Shown: positions 17,419 through 27,556, counted from the first letter of the stretch. The stretch is 64,000 nt of DNA from Hyphomicrobiales bacterium (GCA_021775425.1 JAJFHX010000006.1:1-64000); one strand, 5' to 3'. A program made the numbers and translations. Notes: generated from the sequence alone by a model not told the origin.

Positions 17419-18279
17419 ATGTTTAAATGGTCAACAGTTCTTGCGGCCCTACCTTTAATGCTTGCATTCGACACGGCCGCTGTCGCTATGCACCACGCCA
17501 ATACAACAGGATATGGCCTTGCAAACGGTGGTAAGACACTGGCTGTGATGTCAGACCTTGCGAAACCGACAGAGATTAAAAAATATGAGCTTTCAACAGC
17601 AGTTTCAGCGATCGCATACCGCCCTGTAACGGGTGACTTGCTTGGTTTTTCAAACGGAAAATTATTCGTTATTGATAAGTCCTCAGGCAAGATGACTGAC
17701 CTTAGTGCTAAATTCATGGAAGATACCAAAATCGCCGCTGACGCTATGGTCGGATTTGACTTTAACAACAAGATTGATGCTGTTCGTGTGGTTTCATCAA
17801 AAGGTGACAACCTTGTCTATTTTCCAAAAGGCTTTGGCAAAGATGACCCTAAAGCCAATTCTGTAAAGCGTTTTACTTCGCTTGCTTATGATAAAGCTGA
17901 TAAGAATGCCGGCAAAACACCGATGATTTTTGCCAACGCATATACCAATGCGATTAATGGCAAAAAAGCCGGTGGAACATTCCAGTATGCACTCGACGCT
18001 GGTACTAACTCACTTGTTAGCCTTGCGAATAATGCAGGTACTTTGAAAACAATCGGCACTATCATGATTGGTGGTAAGGCTGCGGATGTCTCTGGTATGG
18101 GCGGGTTTGATATTGTTTCCCCCTCTGAAGGCACAGACCAGGCCTATGCAATTCTTCAGATTGAAGGCGCTAAGACTTCTGGTCTTTACACAATCGATCT
18201 GAAAACAGCTGAAGCAAAGTTGATTTCTGACCTTGGAATGGGCGGGATCTCTGGATTTGCCGTTTCCAAAACGAAATAA
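17419..18279 (+). CDS. Exported DUF4394 beta-propeller-like protein
   Basis: 286 residues: a signal peptide (MFKWSTVLAALPLMLAFDTAAVA) followed by repeated beta-rich blades typical of DUF4394, e.g. ISAIAYRP-type segments, IDKSSGKMTDL, VGFDFNNKIDAVRVVS and a C-terminal TSGLYTIDLKTAEAKLI. The DUF4394 family has no known function. The gene stands alone behind a structured leader and ends before a shared hairpin with cfa. A GGATTTTC spacer with AAAGGA precedes the ATG. Confidence 0.8.
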   Translation: MFKWSTVLAALPLMLAFDTAAVAMHHANTTGYGLANGGKTLAVMSDLAKPTEIKKYELSTAVSAIAYRPVTGDLLGFSNGKLFVIDKSSGKMTDLSAKFMEDTKIAADAMVGFDFNNKIDAVRVVSSKGDNLVYFPKGFGKDDPKANSVKRFTSLAYDKADKNAGKTPMIFANAYTNAINGKKAGGTFQYALDAGTNSLVSLANNAGTLKTIGTIMIGGKAADVSGMGGFDIVSPSEGTDQAYAILQIEGAKTSGLYTIDLKTAEAKLISDLGMGGISGFAVSKTK

Positions 18280-18332
18280 CATTTTCACGGCAGGTTTTGT
18301 TAGCGCAAAACATTGCGATTGATTACAAAATT

Positions 18333-18360
18333 GGCTGGCCCCGTTTTTACCGGGCCAGCC
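18333..18360. terminator. Hairpin between convergent genes (DUF4394 and cfa)
   Basis: GGCTGGCCC (18333-18341) pairs with GGGCCAGCC (18352-18360). On the minus strand the stem is followed by AATTTTG, so it is more likely to end the cfa transcript; on the plus strand only a weak T content follows. Confidence 0.6.
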
Positions 18361-18425
18361 GATATCTATTTGCCTATTGAGACGTTTCACAAATCTTAGC
18401 TGCTAAGCAACAAGGTTGGATTACT

Positions 18426-19739
18426 CTAATCACTATACAAATCAGCTCTTGTTTGCGGTGTTGTGGGCATGCCTTTGGCGTGCTGGGTGGCGACTGTCTG
18501 GTAAAGCCTGGCGGAGCCTTTGAGGAAGGCTAGTGAACAGCCGGCAAGATATGCCACCCAGATGCGGTAGGTTTCTTCGCCGATGATTTTGATAGCTTCT
18601 TCTTTGTTGGCTGTCAGGCGATCGCACCAGAGTTTGGTGGTTTTCTGGTAATGCATGCGCCAGCCTTCAACGTCCTGCACTTCAAAACCGGCCTGCTCCA
18701 TTTTGGCTATGGTGTTGCCAAGGTCATCCAGTTCACCGCCGGGGAAGATGTATTTTTGCAGGGCGCGTTGCTCTGGCCTTGAAGAAAATTTTGTCTTTTT
18801 CTTCTTGCCTTTGCGGGTGATGCCATGGTTGAGAAACAAACCTTCCGGCTTTAACAAGCCGCGCACCTTGGCGAGATAGGTTGGCACCTGATCAATGCCT
18901 ATGGCCTCATACATCCCGATGGAAGAGATTTTGTCGAACTGACCTTCAAGATCACGGTAATCTTTCAGTTCAATGGTGATTTTGTCGGCAAGGCCTTTGC
19001 GCTTGATGAGGTCTACTGCGTATTTATACTGTTCTTTCGCCAGAGTCACACCGTGTCCTTTGACACCGTAATTTTCTGCCGCGTGAATGAGCAGCCCCCC
19101 CCAGCCACAGCCGATGTCGAGCATATGCTCGCCCTCTTTAAGGCGCAATTTTTTACAGATCATATCAAGCTTATCGTGCTGTGCCTGATCCAGTGAGTTA
19201 TCCCAATCTGTGAAGTAAGCGCAGGTATAGATCATGCGTTCATCAAGAAAGAGCTGATAAAACTCATTCGAGACATCATAGTGAAATTCGATGAATTTCT
19301 TTTCGTCTCTTTTTTGCTGCTGGCTGCCGGTTTCATCCCCTTTGAAAGCGCGCGATTGCTCGGGGATGGCTGGGCGGACACGCAAAAACGGGCCGAGGGT
19401 TTTTAAAAAGGTTAGTTTCGGGATTTCTTTTATACGTTTGCGAGAGCGGTTAAAAACCAGCTGCTCACCGATGTCAAACAGGGTGCCGCCTTCAAAATCA
19501 AGGTCACCGTGGATGTAATGACGGATCAGCCGATCAAGCCCGGGGCGTTTTAAGAGCGATGCGACAACACCGGGTGAGGCAATGGAAATCACCAGTTTAT
19601 TGTCACTATCAGGGCTGAGCTTATGGAGGCTGCCATCCCATAATTTTATACTGAGGTTCACATCCAGCTTTTTGGCGATTTCAGAAATGAGTTCAGCGGC
19701 AATGGTTGCCAATTCCTGATCTGATTTTCGTTTCAACAT
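18426..19739 (-). CDS. cfa: Cyclopropane-fatty-acyl-phospholipid synthase
   Basis: Adds a methylene bridge from S-adenosylmethionine to cis double bonds of membrane phospholipid acyl chains. 437 residues: an N-terminal domain (1-140) with RHYIHGDLDFEGGTL, and a C-terminal methyltransferase with FIEFHYDVSNEFYQLFLDERMIYTCAYF, the SAM-binding LDIGCGWGG near residue 208, EMYEAIG-like SIGMYEAIG and IFPGGELDDL. The neighbouring genes on the same strand (M50 protease and LOG) share its direction; only 8 nt separate cfa from the protease gene, so they are probably one transcript. Confidence 0.92.
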   Translation of the reverse strand: MLKRKSDQELATIAAELISEIAKKLDVNLSIKLWDGSLHKLSPDSDNKLVISIASPGVVASLLKRPGLDRLIRHYIHGDLDFEGGTLFDIGEQLVFNRSRKRIKEIPKLTFLKTLGPFLRVRPAIPEQSRAFKGDETGSQQQKRDEKKFIEFHYDVSNEFYQLFLDERMIYTCAYFTDWDNSLDQAQHDKLDMICKKLRLKEGEHMLDIGCGWGGLLIHAAENYGVKGHGVTLAKEQYKYAVDLIKRKGLADKITIELKDYRDLEGQFDKISSIGMYEAIGIDQVPTYLAKVRGLLKPEGLFLNHGITRKGKKKKTKFSSRPEQRALQKYIFPGGELDDLGNTIAKMEQAGFEVQDVEGWRMHYQKTTKLWCDRLTANKEEAIKIIGEETYRIWVAYLAGCSLAFLKGSARLYQTVATQHAKGMPTTPQTRADLYSD

Positions 19740-19747
19740 GGAAATTC

Positions 19748-20470
19748 CTATTGCAGCAAATTACCACATGAGGCTGACTCGACTGCAAGGCAATGAAGTT
19801 TCATCAACGGTTCGACCAACTGCAACACGCCGCCAATGGCCCAGGTAAAGAATGATGCTAATGGATTATACCCTAATAGCTGAGAAATATAGGGCATCAG
19901 TAACAATATACCCAGAATAAGAAAAATGCCGTATCTCTCAAGCTCATAAATGGCCTGTGCGATGGGGCGGGGTGAGTAAACCATCAGGATTTTAGAGCCA
20001 TCCAGCGGGGGGATGGGCAGCAGGTTAAAGCAGCCTAGCACCGTGTTGATGCCAATAGAGATGGCGATCATCTGGGTGAAAGGCGCTTGAAGATTTTCAG
20101 GTAGGAAGACCCCTAAGTTAAATATCAATGCGGAGAGAATGATCAGGATGCCATTGGCCAGTGGGCCGGCAATGGCAACGATGGCGATGTCTCGCGGTAA
20201 CGTATTGAGGCGATTGTAAGAAACCGGCACTGGCCTGGCATAGCCGAATAAAAATGGTGCTTTCATGAAAAATAACAGGGCCGGCAATACGATCGTGCCA
20301 ATGGGGTCGATATGTTTGATCGGGTTGAGGGTGACGCGGCCTTCATTATCAGCCGTTGGGTCGCCTAATCGTTTGGCGGCAAAGGCATGGCCAGCTTCAT
20401 GAAGGGTGATGGCGAACAATAACGGGACGCCCCATTGAATGACGGTTGTGATGATTTCTGTTGCGGTCAT
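19748..20470 (-). CDS. Site-2-type membrane metalloprotease (M50 family, YwhC-like)
   Basis: 240 residues with about six transmembrane helices. The zinc motif is HEAGH (His24-His28) in the first helix region, and the second metal ligand is in NLLPIPPLDGSKIL. The chosen start at 20470 makes an ATGA overlap with the upstream LOG gene, showing tight coupling. Proteases of this small subfamily cut membrane proteins; the substrate is unknown. Confidence 0.85.
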   Translation of the reverse strand: MTATEIITTVIQWGVPLLFAITLHEAGHAFAAKRLGDPTADNEGRVTLNPIKHIDPIGTIVLPALLFFMKAPFLFGYARPVPVSYNRLNTLPRDIAIVAIAGPLANGILIILSALIFNLGVFLPENLQAPFTQMIAISIGINTVLGCFNLLPIPPLDGSKILMVYSPRPIAQAIYELERYGIFLILGILLLMPYISQLLGYNPLASFFTWAIGGVLQLVEPLMKLHCLAVESASCGNLLQ

Positions 20471-21387
20471 GAAAGCTTCCACCAGTCTTTGATTATGTTC
20501 CAGCCTTGTTCAGCCGTTTCTGCAAATTTAAACAGGTCTAAATCCTCAGGGCTGATGGTGCCTTCATCTGCCAGAGCTTCAAAATTTATGATTTTGCGCC
20601 AGAATTCTTCACCAAACAGAACGACTGGCATTGGCGCTGCGCGCTGTGTTTGTATGAGGGTCAGAGTTTCAAATAATTCGTCCATTGTGCCAAAGCCACC
20701 AGGAAATGCGGTGATCGCTTTGGCGCGCATGAGAAAGTGCATCTTTCTTATGGCGAAATAGTGGAACTGAAAACTTAATTCAGGGGTGACGTAACTATTG
20801 GGTGCCTGCTCATGAGGAAGGACAATATTCAGACCAATTGATGGTGCGCCCAGTTCAGCGGCGCCCTTATTGGCAGCTTCCATCACACCGGGGCCGCCGC
20901 CAGAGCAGACAACAAATTCACTATAGCCAGTTTTTTTAGATTGCTTTGAACAAAGTGCTGCGAATTTTCTGGCCACTTCATAATAGTGGGCTTTGGCTTT
21001 GAGGTTTTTGTTCTGGATTTCATTTGCACCGCCAGGTTTTGCGCCAGGTGCCGGAATGCGGGCACCGCCAAACAGGACAACGGTCGACTCGATGCCAGCT
21101 TCCTGCATTAGCATTTCAGTTTTTAACAGCTCCAGCTGTAAGCGGACCGGGCGCAATTCCTCTCTTGTCATGAACTCGCGGTCATCAAATGCGAGGCTGT
21201 AGGCTTTTGAGGTGGTTTGCGGGGTCTCAGGTACCTGTTTAACGAGTTTCATATCTTCTTTTGAAGATCTGAACTGTCCATGGCGTTTCGAGAGCTGTTG
21301 TTTTGTGAGTGGGTCTTTGACCATGCTGGATTTTGAAGCGCTTGTTTTGGCCGGTTTTTTGCCTGTTTTGGTTGTTTTTTTGGTCAA
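20467..21387 (-). CDS. LOG-family protein (TIGR00730 Rossmann fold)
   Basis: 306 residues: a Lys/Ser-rich N-terminus (about 1-60), then the LOG fold with GGARIPAPGAKPGG, the nucleotide-binding GGGPGVMEAANKGA and PGGFGTMDELFE. The last two motifs are the PGGxGTxxE signature of cytokinin-activating LOG enzymes and related phosphoribohydrolases, which release free base from nucleoside monophosphates. The long N-terminus places it in the larger TIGR00730 subfamily whose substrate is uncertain. Coupled to the M50 protease gene. Confidence 0.82.
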   Translation of the reverse strand: MTKKTTKTGKKPAKTSASKSSMVKDPLTKQQLSKRHGQFRSSKEDMKLVKQVPETPQTTSKAYSLAFDDREFMTREELRPVRLQLELLKTEMLMQEAGIESTVVLFGGARIPAPGAKPGGANEIQNKNLKAKAHYYEVARKFAALCSKQSKKTGYSEFVVCSGGGPGVMEAANKGAAELGAPSIGLNIVLPHEQAPNSYVTPELSFQFHYFAIRKMHFLMRAKAITAFPGGFGTMDELFETLTLIQTQRAAPMPVVLFGEEFWRKIINFEALADEGTISPEDLDLFKFAETAEQGWNIIKDWWKLS

Positions 21388-21592
21388 TCCACTCTCCAGA
21401 AATAATTTATATCTGCCATTTTGGCTCGGTGACTATCATCTCAATTAGAGATAATGTTATGTCATCTGTTTGAACAGAGTAATAAAGACCATTTCTTTTG
21501 ATTAACAAAGGTTATTTTTTGTCCTATTGACTTGGATGCCGTGATGAATATGGTCTAAGCAAAATTATAACCTAAAATAAGAGATCTTCGTT

Positions 21593-22438
21593 ATGAGCCA
21601 TGAGAGTTTAGAAGCCACCATTAATACCGCCTTTGAAAACAGGGATGATGTAAACAGCCAGACGACTGGCGAAATCAGAGAAGCTGTTGATACGGCGCTT
21701 AATCTGCTTGATAGCGGCGAATGCCGGGTTGCCTCACCATCTGACGATGGAAACTGGACTGTGCATCAGTGGCTGAAAAAAGCGGTTCTGCTTTCTTTCA
21801 GGCTCAATGATATGTCTGTTATCACTGGCGGGCCGGATGGCGCGACCTGGTGGGATAAGGTTGACAGCAAATTTAAAGGCTGGGGCGAAGAGGAATTTAA
21901 AAAGGCCGGTTTTCGGGCTGTGCCAAATGCGATTGTTCGCAAATCTGCTTATGTGGCGCCGGGTGTTGTGCTGATGCCATCATTTCTTAACCTGGGGGCG
22001 CATGTTGCTTCTGGTGCAATGATTGATACATGGGCGACGGTTGGTTCCTGCGCGCAGATTGGTAAGAATGTACATCTTTCCGGCGGTGCTGGCATTGGCG
22101 GCGTGCTAGAGCCGTTGCAGGCGGGGCCGGTGATCATTGAAGATAACTGCTTTATTGGCGCACGTGCGGAAGTTGCCGAAGGGGTGATTGTGCGTGAAGG
22201 GTCTGTGCTTTCGATGGGTGTTTATATTGGCGCTTCAACGAAGATTGTTGACCGCTCTACGGGAGATGTTTTCTATGGTGAAGTACCGCCCTATTCTGTT
22301 GTTGTTTCCGGCACAATGCCTGGCAAGGAAATGCCAAATGGTGAGCCGGGGCCGAACCTTTATTGTGCTGTGATTGTGAAACGGGTGGATGAAAGAACGC
22401 GCTCGAAGACAAGCATCAATGAACTGCTTCGCAGCTGA
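21593..22438 (+). CDS. dapD: Tetrahydrodipicolinate N-succinyltransferase DapD
   Basis: Succinylates tetrahydrodipicolinate in the diaminopimelate/lysine pathway. 281 residues: an N-terminal helical domain (1-100), then the left-handed parallel beta helix with hexapeptide repeats ([38 protein letters not shown]), followed by [21 protein letters not shown]. Length and domain order match bacterial DapD. The partner enzyme dapE lies 2 kb downstream on the same strand, with two DUF805 genes and a membrane protein between them. Confidence 0.95.
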   Translation: MSHESLEATINTAFENRDDVNSQTTGEIREAVDTALNLLDSGECRVASPSDDGNWTVHQWLKKAVLLSFRLNDMSVITGGPDGATWWDKVDSKFKGWGEEEFKKAGFRAVPNAIVRKSAYVAPGVVLMPSFLNLGAHVASGAMIDTWATVGSCAQIGKNVHLSGGAGIGGVLEPLQAGPVIIEDNCFIGARAEVAEGVIVREGSVLSMGVYIGASTKIVDRSTGDVFYGEVPPYSVVVSGTMPGKEMPNGEPGPNLYCAVIVKRVDERTRSKTSINELLRS

Positions 22439-22484
22439 TAATTAACAATCCCTGCCCTAAACATAAATTTTAAGGAAATGCCGC

Positions 22485-22955
22485 ATGACCATGTCTCATC
22501 TGTTTTGGGAATTTCACGGTCGCATCCCCCGGAAGCTCTATATCCTCAGTTCACTGTTTCTGATGTTTTTCGGGGGCGGCCTTTCCTATTTTCTTTCTCC
22601 TTTGTTTGGTTTAACGATTGAGGAATATCTTGGTGGCATCACTTTAAAAACGCTTTCGTTTAATGTGATCATGAACGGGTTGTTTTTCTGGCCCAATCTG
22701 GCGATCGGCTATAAACGGCTGCATGATCTGGGGTTTTCGGGCAAGCTGTTCGGGGCGCTTTATATTTCCATTCTTATTCTCTATTGCCTTGCCGCACTTG
22801 GGTATTTTTCTGATGACCCCATAAAAAATGAGACATTTGTTTATATCAATTTCATTTTCACCTTTATTCTGTTTATATTTCTTATCTTCATGATTTTCAT
22901 GCGGGGGAGCCGCCACGAAAATCGATATGGCCCGGATATGACGGGGTATTATTAA
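22485..22955 (+). CDS. DUF805 membrane protein
   Basis: 156 residues with four predicted transmembrane helices. The family signature FHGRIPRKLYIL at the N-terminus and YKRLHDLGFSGK in the second half are present, and the protein ends in NRYGPDMTGYY as DUF805 proteins do. No function is known for the family. It follows dapD by 46 nt on the same strand. Confidence 0.8.
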   Translation: MTMSHLFWEFHGRIPRKLYILSSLFLMFFGGGLSYFLSPLFGLTIEEYLGGITLKTLSFNVIMNGLFFWPNLAIGYKRLHDLGFSGKLFGALYISILILYCLAALGYFSDDPIKNETFVYINFIFTFILFIFLIFMIFMRGSRHENRYGPDMTGYY

Positions 22956-23014
22956 GCCGTTCACTTTGAGGGATTGTGCATCCGCCAATGTGGAGCTTTG
23001 GAATCTAAGGATGA

Positions 23015-23752
23015 GTGGCCGTGTTAAAGGTAGATAAATCCGAGATAAAAAACCGCAAGCTAGATGCAGATAGCATAATCAGAACGATAGAAAAATTAAG
23101 AGCTCGGGTTGAGGATCGGTTTTCAGGTCGGGGGATTGTAGATATCTGTATTAGCCTTGTTGAAACATCGCGGCATGTCAAAATTGAAAGCCTGCAACTG
23201 AATAAACCGCATTGGGGGCTTCGCTTACTTGTTGGGATGATATTACTGCTTGGCACTCTCTGTTTTATTTATGTTGGCACTTTCATCAATTTTACTAATT
23301 TTTCCACTGAAGCAAGTTCATTTGTGCAACTGGTCGAGCAGTGTGTGAACAGCGTCATGCTGATCGGACTTGGCCTGGTGTTTCTGATATCAATGGAAAC
23401 GCGGTTCAAACGACGGCGGGCGTTAAAAGATTTGCATGAGTTGCGCTCGATCGTGCATGTGATTGACATGCACCAATTGACCAAGGACCCGAGTGTTTTC
23501 CTAACCGACCATGTGACGACGACGAATTCACCGAAAGATAATTTCACACGGTTTGAGATGGTGCGCTATCTTGATTATTGTTCTGAGTTGCTCTCTTTAA
23601 CGGCGAAACTTGCAGCACTTTATGCGCAGAATATGGATGATGCTGTGGTGGTGAATGCTGTGAATGATGTGGAGATGCTGGCGACCAACCTTTCCCGTAA
23701 GATATGGCAAAAAATTGCCATTCTTGAGCATGGCAACCTGGTCGCCAGTTAG
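23015..23752 (+). CDS. Two-helix membrane protein, unknown
   Basis: 245 residues with a charged N-terminus (coiled-coil-like, 1-65), two transmembrane helices (about 68-95 and 110-132) and a cytosolic helical C-terminus (about 135-245). No family was recognised. GTG at 23015 or 23021 is the likely start (TAAGGA lies upstream). It sits between two DUF805 genes and before dapE, so a role tied to the envelope is possible but not shown. Confidence 0.6.
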   Translation: MAVLKVDKSEIKNRKLDADSIIRTIEKLRARVEDRFSGRGIVDICISLVETSRHVKIESLQLNKPHWGLRLLVGMILLLGTLCFIYVGTFINFTNFSTEASSFVQLVEQCVNSVMLIGLGLVFLISMETRFKRRRALKDLHELRSIVHVIDMHQLTKDPSVFLTDHVTTTNSPKDNFTRFEMVRYLDYCSELLSLTAKLAALYAQNMDDAVVVNAVNDVEMLATNLSRKIWQKIAILEHGNLVAS

Positions 23753-23832
23753 GGTTTGTTGGGAAATTGATTAGACGACCCAGTATCAATTTTTAATTTT
23801 GATTTTGAATTTTATTATTAAGCGAGAAACCG

Positions 23833-24309
23833 ATGCCAATCATTTCACCATTTATCAGTTTTCACGGGCGGATTACGCGCCGGACATTCTGGATCGGCTT
23901 GATTATTCTGACAGCTTTCAGCCCGTTTGCCTTTTCAACGCTGCTATCCTCTGACCCGTTTGCGGATATGATCTTAAAAGCCCAGCAATTGGGTTTAAAG
24001 GGATTGATATGGTCTGTTGTGATAATATTTGCCTTAGCGGCCTTATTAACAAAACGTCTGCATGACAGGAACAAGACGGGGCTCTATGCAGTTTTGTTTT
24101 ATGGGCCGGCGCTGTTAAAAGCTGTTCAGTTTTATACAGGATATTCTGCCGGGGGTGAGTGGCTTTCTTCATTGACGGACTGGGCGGATGGCTGGGGTTG
24201 GTTGATCGGGCTGGAGCTTGGTGCCGTTGGTTTGTGGTTTCTGGTGGAACTTGGGCTTTACGGGCCGGTTGACCCGAACAAATACGGGCCTGACCCGAGA
24301 GATGACTAA
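23833..24309 (+). CDS. DUF805 membrane protein (second copy)
   Basis: 158 residues, four predicted transmembrane helices, the N-terminal FHGRITRRTFWIGL signature, LTKRLHDRNKTGL in the middle and NKYGPDPRDD at the end, as in DUF805. It differs clearly from the copy at 22485, so it is an old paralog rather than a recent duplicate. 122 nt separate it from dapE. Confidence 0.8.
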   Translation: MPIISPFISFHGRITRRTFWIGLIILTAFSPFAFSTLLSSDPFADMILKAQQLGLKGLIWSVVIIFALAALLTKRLHDRNKTGLYAVLFYGPALLKAVQFYTGYSAGGEWLSSLTDWADGWGWLIGLELGAVGLWFLVELGLYGPVDPNKYGPDPRDD

Positions 24310-24430
24310 GCTCTCGAATAGTTGCCTCATTTTCAATTTTCCCGTAATCATGAACCTCATGAACCGGTGTTTCTGATTGAGGGTCAGTTCCTTCTTTGCC
24401 ACTTAATATTTTAATCCTGAAGGGTTTCAA

Positions 24431-25600
24431 ATGACACATGACGCAGTTTCGAATGACGCTGTTTCGATAGCTCAATCTCTCATTCGCTGTGAAAGCATCA
24501 CGCCCATAGAAGGCGGGGCGCTGGATTATCTTGAAAGCTTGTTATCCTGTGCCGGGTTTTCCTGCCAGCGGTTGCCGTTTTCTGAAGAAGGCACTCCGGA
24601 TGTGGACAATCTATATGCTCAGATTGGTGATGGCAGTGGCCCACATCTGATGTTTGCCGGGCACACGGATGTTGTGCCGCCCGGTGACCTGAAACTCTGG
24701 TCGCACCCGCCTTTTGCCGCTGAGATTGCTGACGGGAGACTGTATGGCCGGGGGGCGGCTGATATGAAGGGGGGGATTGCCTGTTTTGCGGCGGCGGTTC
24801 TTACTTTTCTTCAAGAAAATAAGTTTAAAGGCACGATTTCTTTTTTGATTACCGGGGATGAAGAAGGGGTTGCGATCAATGGCACTGTGAAAATGCTGAA
24901 ATGGCTGAAGGCGAAAAATATCACACCCAGTCATTCGATTGTCGGGGAACCGACAAACCCCAGCAAAGTGGGTGAAGCGATTAAAATTGGCCGACGGGGG
25001 TCTTTGCATGGCTGGCTGACCATTGCCGGGAAACAGGGGCATGTGGCTTACCCGCATCTGGCTTTAAATCCGATTGACGGGATGGCGCAAGCTCTTGTCG
25101 CCCTCAAGCAGCAACCGCTTGACAATGGGACATCGCATTTTCTCCCCTCTAACCTTGAAGTGACAACGGTTGATGTTGGCAATGAAACGGTTAATGTCAT
25201 TCCTTCTGAAGTTAAGTGTCATTTTAACATTCGCTTTAACGACAGTTTTACGGCTGAAAGTCTTGAGACGCTGCTTCGGCAAAAGATTGACGGCGCGCTT
25301 GCTGGCAGTGAGCTTGAGTATCAGTTAAAAACAAACTGCTCGGCTGATTGTTTTTTAACAGAGCCTGGAGAGTGGATCGAGTTACTGACAAAGGCTGTCT
25401 TTGAAGTGACTGGCGCTCAACCAGAGCTTTCAACCTCTGGCGGCACATCAGATGCTCGGTTTATTAAAAACATCTGCCCGGTGGTTGAGCTTGGTTTATC
25501 TAACGCGACCATTCATCAGGTGGATGAACATGTTTCGCTTGATGATATGGCGCAGCTCACTGACGTTTATAAAAAGTTTCTTGTGGCCTATTTCAAATAG
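24431..25600 (+). CDS. dapE: Succinyl-diaminopimelate desuccinylase DapE
   Basis: Removes succinate from N-succinyl-LL-diaminopimelate, giving LL-DAP for lysine and peptidoglycan. 389 residues of the M20 metallohydrolase fold: first metal ligands in MFAGHTDVVPPG, Asp in RGAADMKGG, catalytic Glu in TGDEEGVAINGT, Glu in VGEPTNP, and the last His in NATIHQVDEHVS. The dimerisation domain (about 185-300) starts with RRGSLHGWLTI. The bimetal site is complete. Confidence 0.95.
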   Translation: MTHDAVSNDAVSIAQSLIRCESITPIEGGALDYLESLLSCAGFSCQRLPFSEEGTPDVDNLYAQIGDGSGPHLMFAGHTDVVPPGDLKLWSHPPFAAEIADGRLYGRGAADMKGGIACFAAAVLTFLQENKFKGTISFLITGDEEGVAINGTVKMLKWLKAKNITPSHSIVGEPTNPSKVGEAIKIGRRGSLHGWLTIAGKQGHVAYPHLALNPIDGMAQALVALKQQPLDNGTSHFLPSNLEVTTVDVGNETVNVIPSEVKCHFNIRFNDSFTAESLETLLRQKIDGALAGSELEYQLKTNCSADCFLTEPGEWIELLTKAVFEVTGAQPELSTSGGTSDARFIKNICPVVELGLSNATIHQVDEHVSLDDMAQLTDVYKKFLVAYFK

Positions 25601-25656
25601 GTATCTTCACAGATTTTCCTCATGTCTTTTACGTACACTTGGATTCATTCGACACT

Positions 25657-26244
25657 CTATATCCAGTAAACACTGGCGAAGCCGAGGATCATGATGAGGA
25701 GGGCGAGAAAGCCGACCAGTTTTAAGTGCCGCAGGGCAAAGTCACGGACATGGGCGCCCAGATATTTAAAGGCGATGGCAAAGAAATAAAACCGGATGGC
25801 GCGACCGACCATGGCGACGGCAATGAACAAAGGCAGGCTGATGTTCATGACGCCTGAACCGATGCAGACTAGTTTAAATGGAATTGGCGTAATGGCGGCG
25901 ATGAAGATGGCGGTAGCGGCTTTCCACCAATCATCTTTCGCGGTTTGCTGGAATTCGGCAAATTGCTCAGCCAGGCCGTAATAGGTGATGATCTTTTCGC
26001 CAAATTCTTCAAAAAACAGATAACCAATCAGGTAGCCAAGCAAACCACCAAGGACCGAAGTGATGAGGGCGACATTTGCCACCCTGAAGGCCTTTGAGGG
26101 CGCGCCGATCATCATTGGAATTGAAACCGCATCAACCGGCAAGGGGAGGATGGCACTTTCCAGAAACGAAACAGCTGAGAGGAGGCTGTAGGCGCCGCGT
26201 GATGTGGCCCCTTTTCTTATTTTCTCTTCATCCATCGTCCACAT
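25657..26244 (-). CDS. YqaA/DedA-like membrane protein (VTT domain)
   Basis: 195 residues with about five hydrophobic segments. The SNARE-associated/VTT family core is recognisable: ESAILPLPVDAVSIPMMIG, GGLLGYLIGYLFFEEFG and TPIPFKLVCIGSGVMN. YqaA-like DedA proteins are thought to move lipids or other substrates across the inner membrane. Convergent with dapE. A second ATG at 26235 is an alternative start. Confidence 0.8.
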   Translation of the reverse strand: MWTMDEEKIRKGATSRGAYSLLSAVSFLESAILPLPVDAVSIPMMIGAPSKAFRVANVALITSVLGGLLGYLIGYLFFEEFGEKIITYYGLAEQFAEFQQTAKDDWWKAATAIFIAAITPIPFKLVCIGSGVMNISLPLFIAVAMVGRAIRFYFFAIAFKYLGAHVRDFALRHLKLVGFLALLIMILGFASVYWI

Positions 26245-26463
26245 ATATTATTGTATCCCAATTGATTTTTGTTGAAATTATTCTCTTTATGTATGGGGAT
26301 TATGACAAAATTTAAAGCCTAATTCGTCATTTCTTCTCTATGTTTCTTTTGTTGTGATATTAATTCAACCGACTGGTTTTGAGGGTTGTTTTCTGTTTTT
26401 TCCCATACAGAACACCTCCCAAATGTTATTGAAATGCCTGGCAGTTAAGGATCTAACTAGAGA

Positions 26464-27450
26464 ATGAATCAAAAAACGCCTACCATTGATGAGCTTGAAG
26501 CCGGGATTGTTGCCTCAAACCGGACGCTACTTGCAAGAGCCATCACACTTGTTGAAAGCCATAAAGCTGAACATCAAATGCTGGCTCAGACGCTATTGAT
26601 GAAATTGCTGCCAGCCACCGGCAAGGCCTTACGCATCGGCATTACCGGGGTGCCGGGGGTTGGTAAATCAACCACAATTGAAACCCTTGGGCTCTTTCTG
26701 ACGTCGCTTGGCAAAAAAGTTGCGGTGCTTGCCGTTGACCCAAGCTCTTCACTTTCAGGTGGTTCGATACTTGGTGACAAAACCCGGATGCAGAATTTAA
26801 GTGTTGACCCCAATGCCTTCATTCGCCCTTCGCCGACTTCCGGCACACTTGGCGGGGTGACGAAAAAAACCCGTGAAACCATGGCGCTTTGTGAAGCGGC
26901 CGGGTTTGATGTGATTCTGGTGGAGACTGTTGGTGTTGGGCAATCTGAAACGGCAGTTGCGTCTATGGTAGATTTTTTTCTCTGTCTGATGTTGCCGGGG
27001 GCGGGAGATGAACTGCAAGGGATCAAAAAAGGCATCCTTGAAATCGCTGATATGATTGCGGTGAATAAAGCTGACGGCGAGAATATTATGCGGGCCAAAG
27101 CGGCGGCTTCAGAATACCGGGCGGCACTACATATTTTAACCCCGCAAAGCAAGAACTGGTCACCGCCGGTCATAACGATTTCAGGACTTACTGGCGATGG
27201 GCTGGATCAGCTCTGGGAAAAGATACTGGCGCATCATGATGCATTATCAAAAAGCGGTGAGTGGGATGAAAAGCGGCGTGAACAGGCTGTTAAATGGATG
27301 CATGATATGGTGGAAGCCCGGGTGCTGGCACGATTGCAGGATGACCCGAAAATAGCCGAGCTGATTGTTAAATTAGAGGGGCAGGTGAGAGCGGGTGAAT
27401 TAACCGCTAGCCTGGCGGCTGAGACAATACATAACGAGCTTAATAACTGA
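26464..27450 (+). CDS. meaB: Methylmalonyl-CoA mutase-associated GTPase MeaB
   Basis: A G3E-family GTPase that protects and reloads adenosylcobalamin-dependent methylmalonyl-CoA mutase. 328 residues with P-loop GVPGVGKST (62-70), switch regions DPSSSLSGGSILGDKTRM and ETVGVGQSE, and NKADGEN as the NKxD motif. The mutase itself is not in this window, so the enzyme it serves lies elsewhere. Confidence 0.9.
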   Translation: MNQKTPTIDELEAGIVASNRTLLARAITLVESHKAEHQMLAQTLLMKLLPATGKALRIGITGVPGVGKSTTIETLGLFLTSLGKKVAVLAVDPSSSLSGGSILGDKTRMQNLSVDPNAFIRPSPTSGTLGGVTKKTRETMALCEAAGFDVILVETVGVGQSETAVASMVDFFLCLMLPGAGDELQGIKKGILEIADMIAVNKADGENIMRAKAAASEYRAALHILTPQSKNWSPPVITISGLTGDGLDQLWEKILAHHDALSKSGEWDEKRREQAVKWMHDMVEARVLARLQDDPKIAELIVKLEGQVRAGELTASLAAETIHNELNN

Positions 27451-27556
27451 TAGCTAACTTTACCTGAGGCTCTAATATGAACTGATAAACACGGTTTTAA
27501 TATTAACGACCTGGGCTGTTAATTTGATTTGAGCGTTGAGGATTTATAATTTCCTG

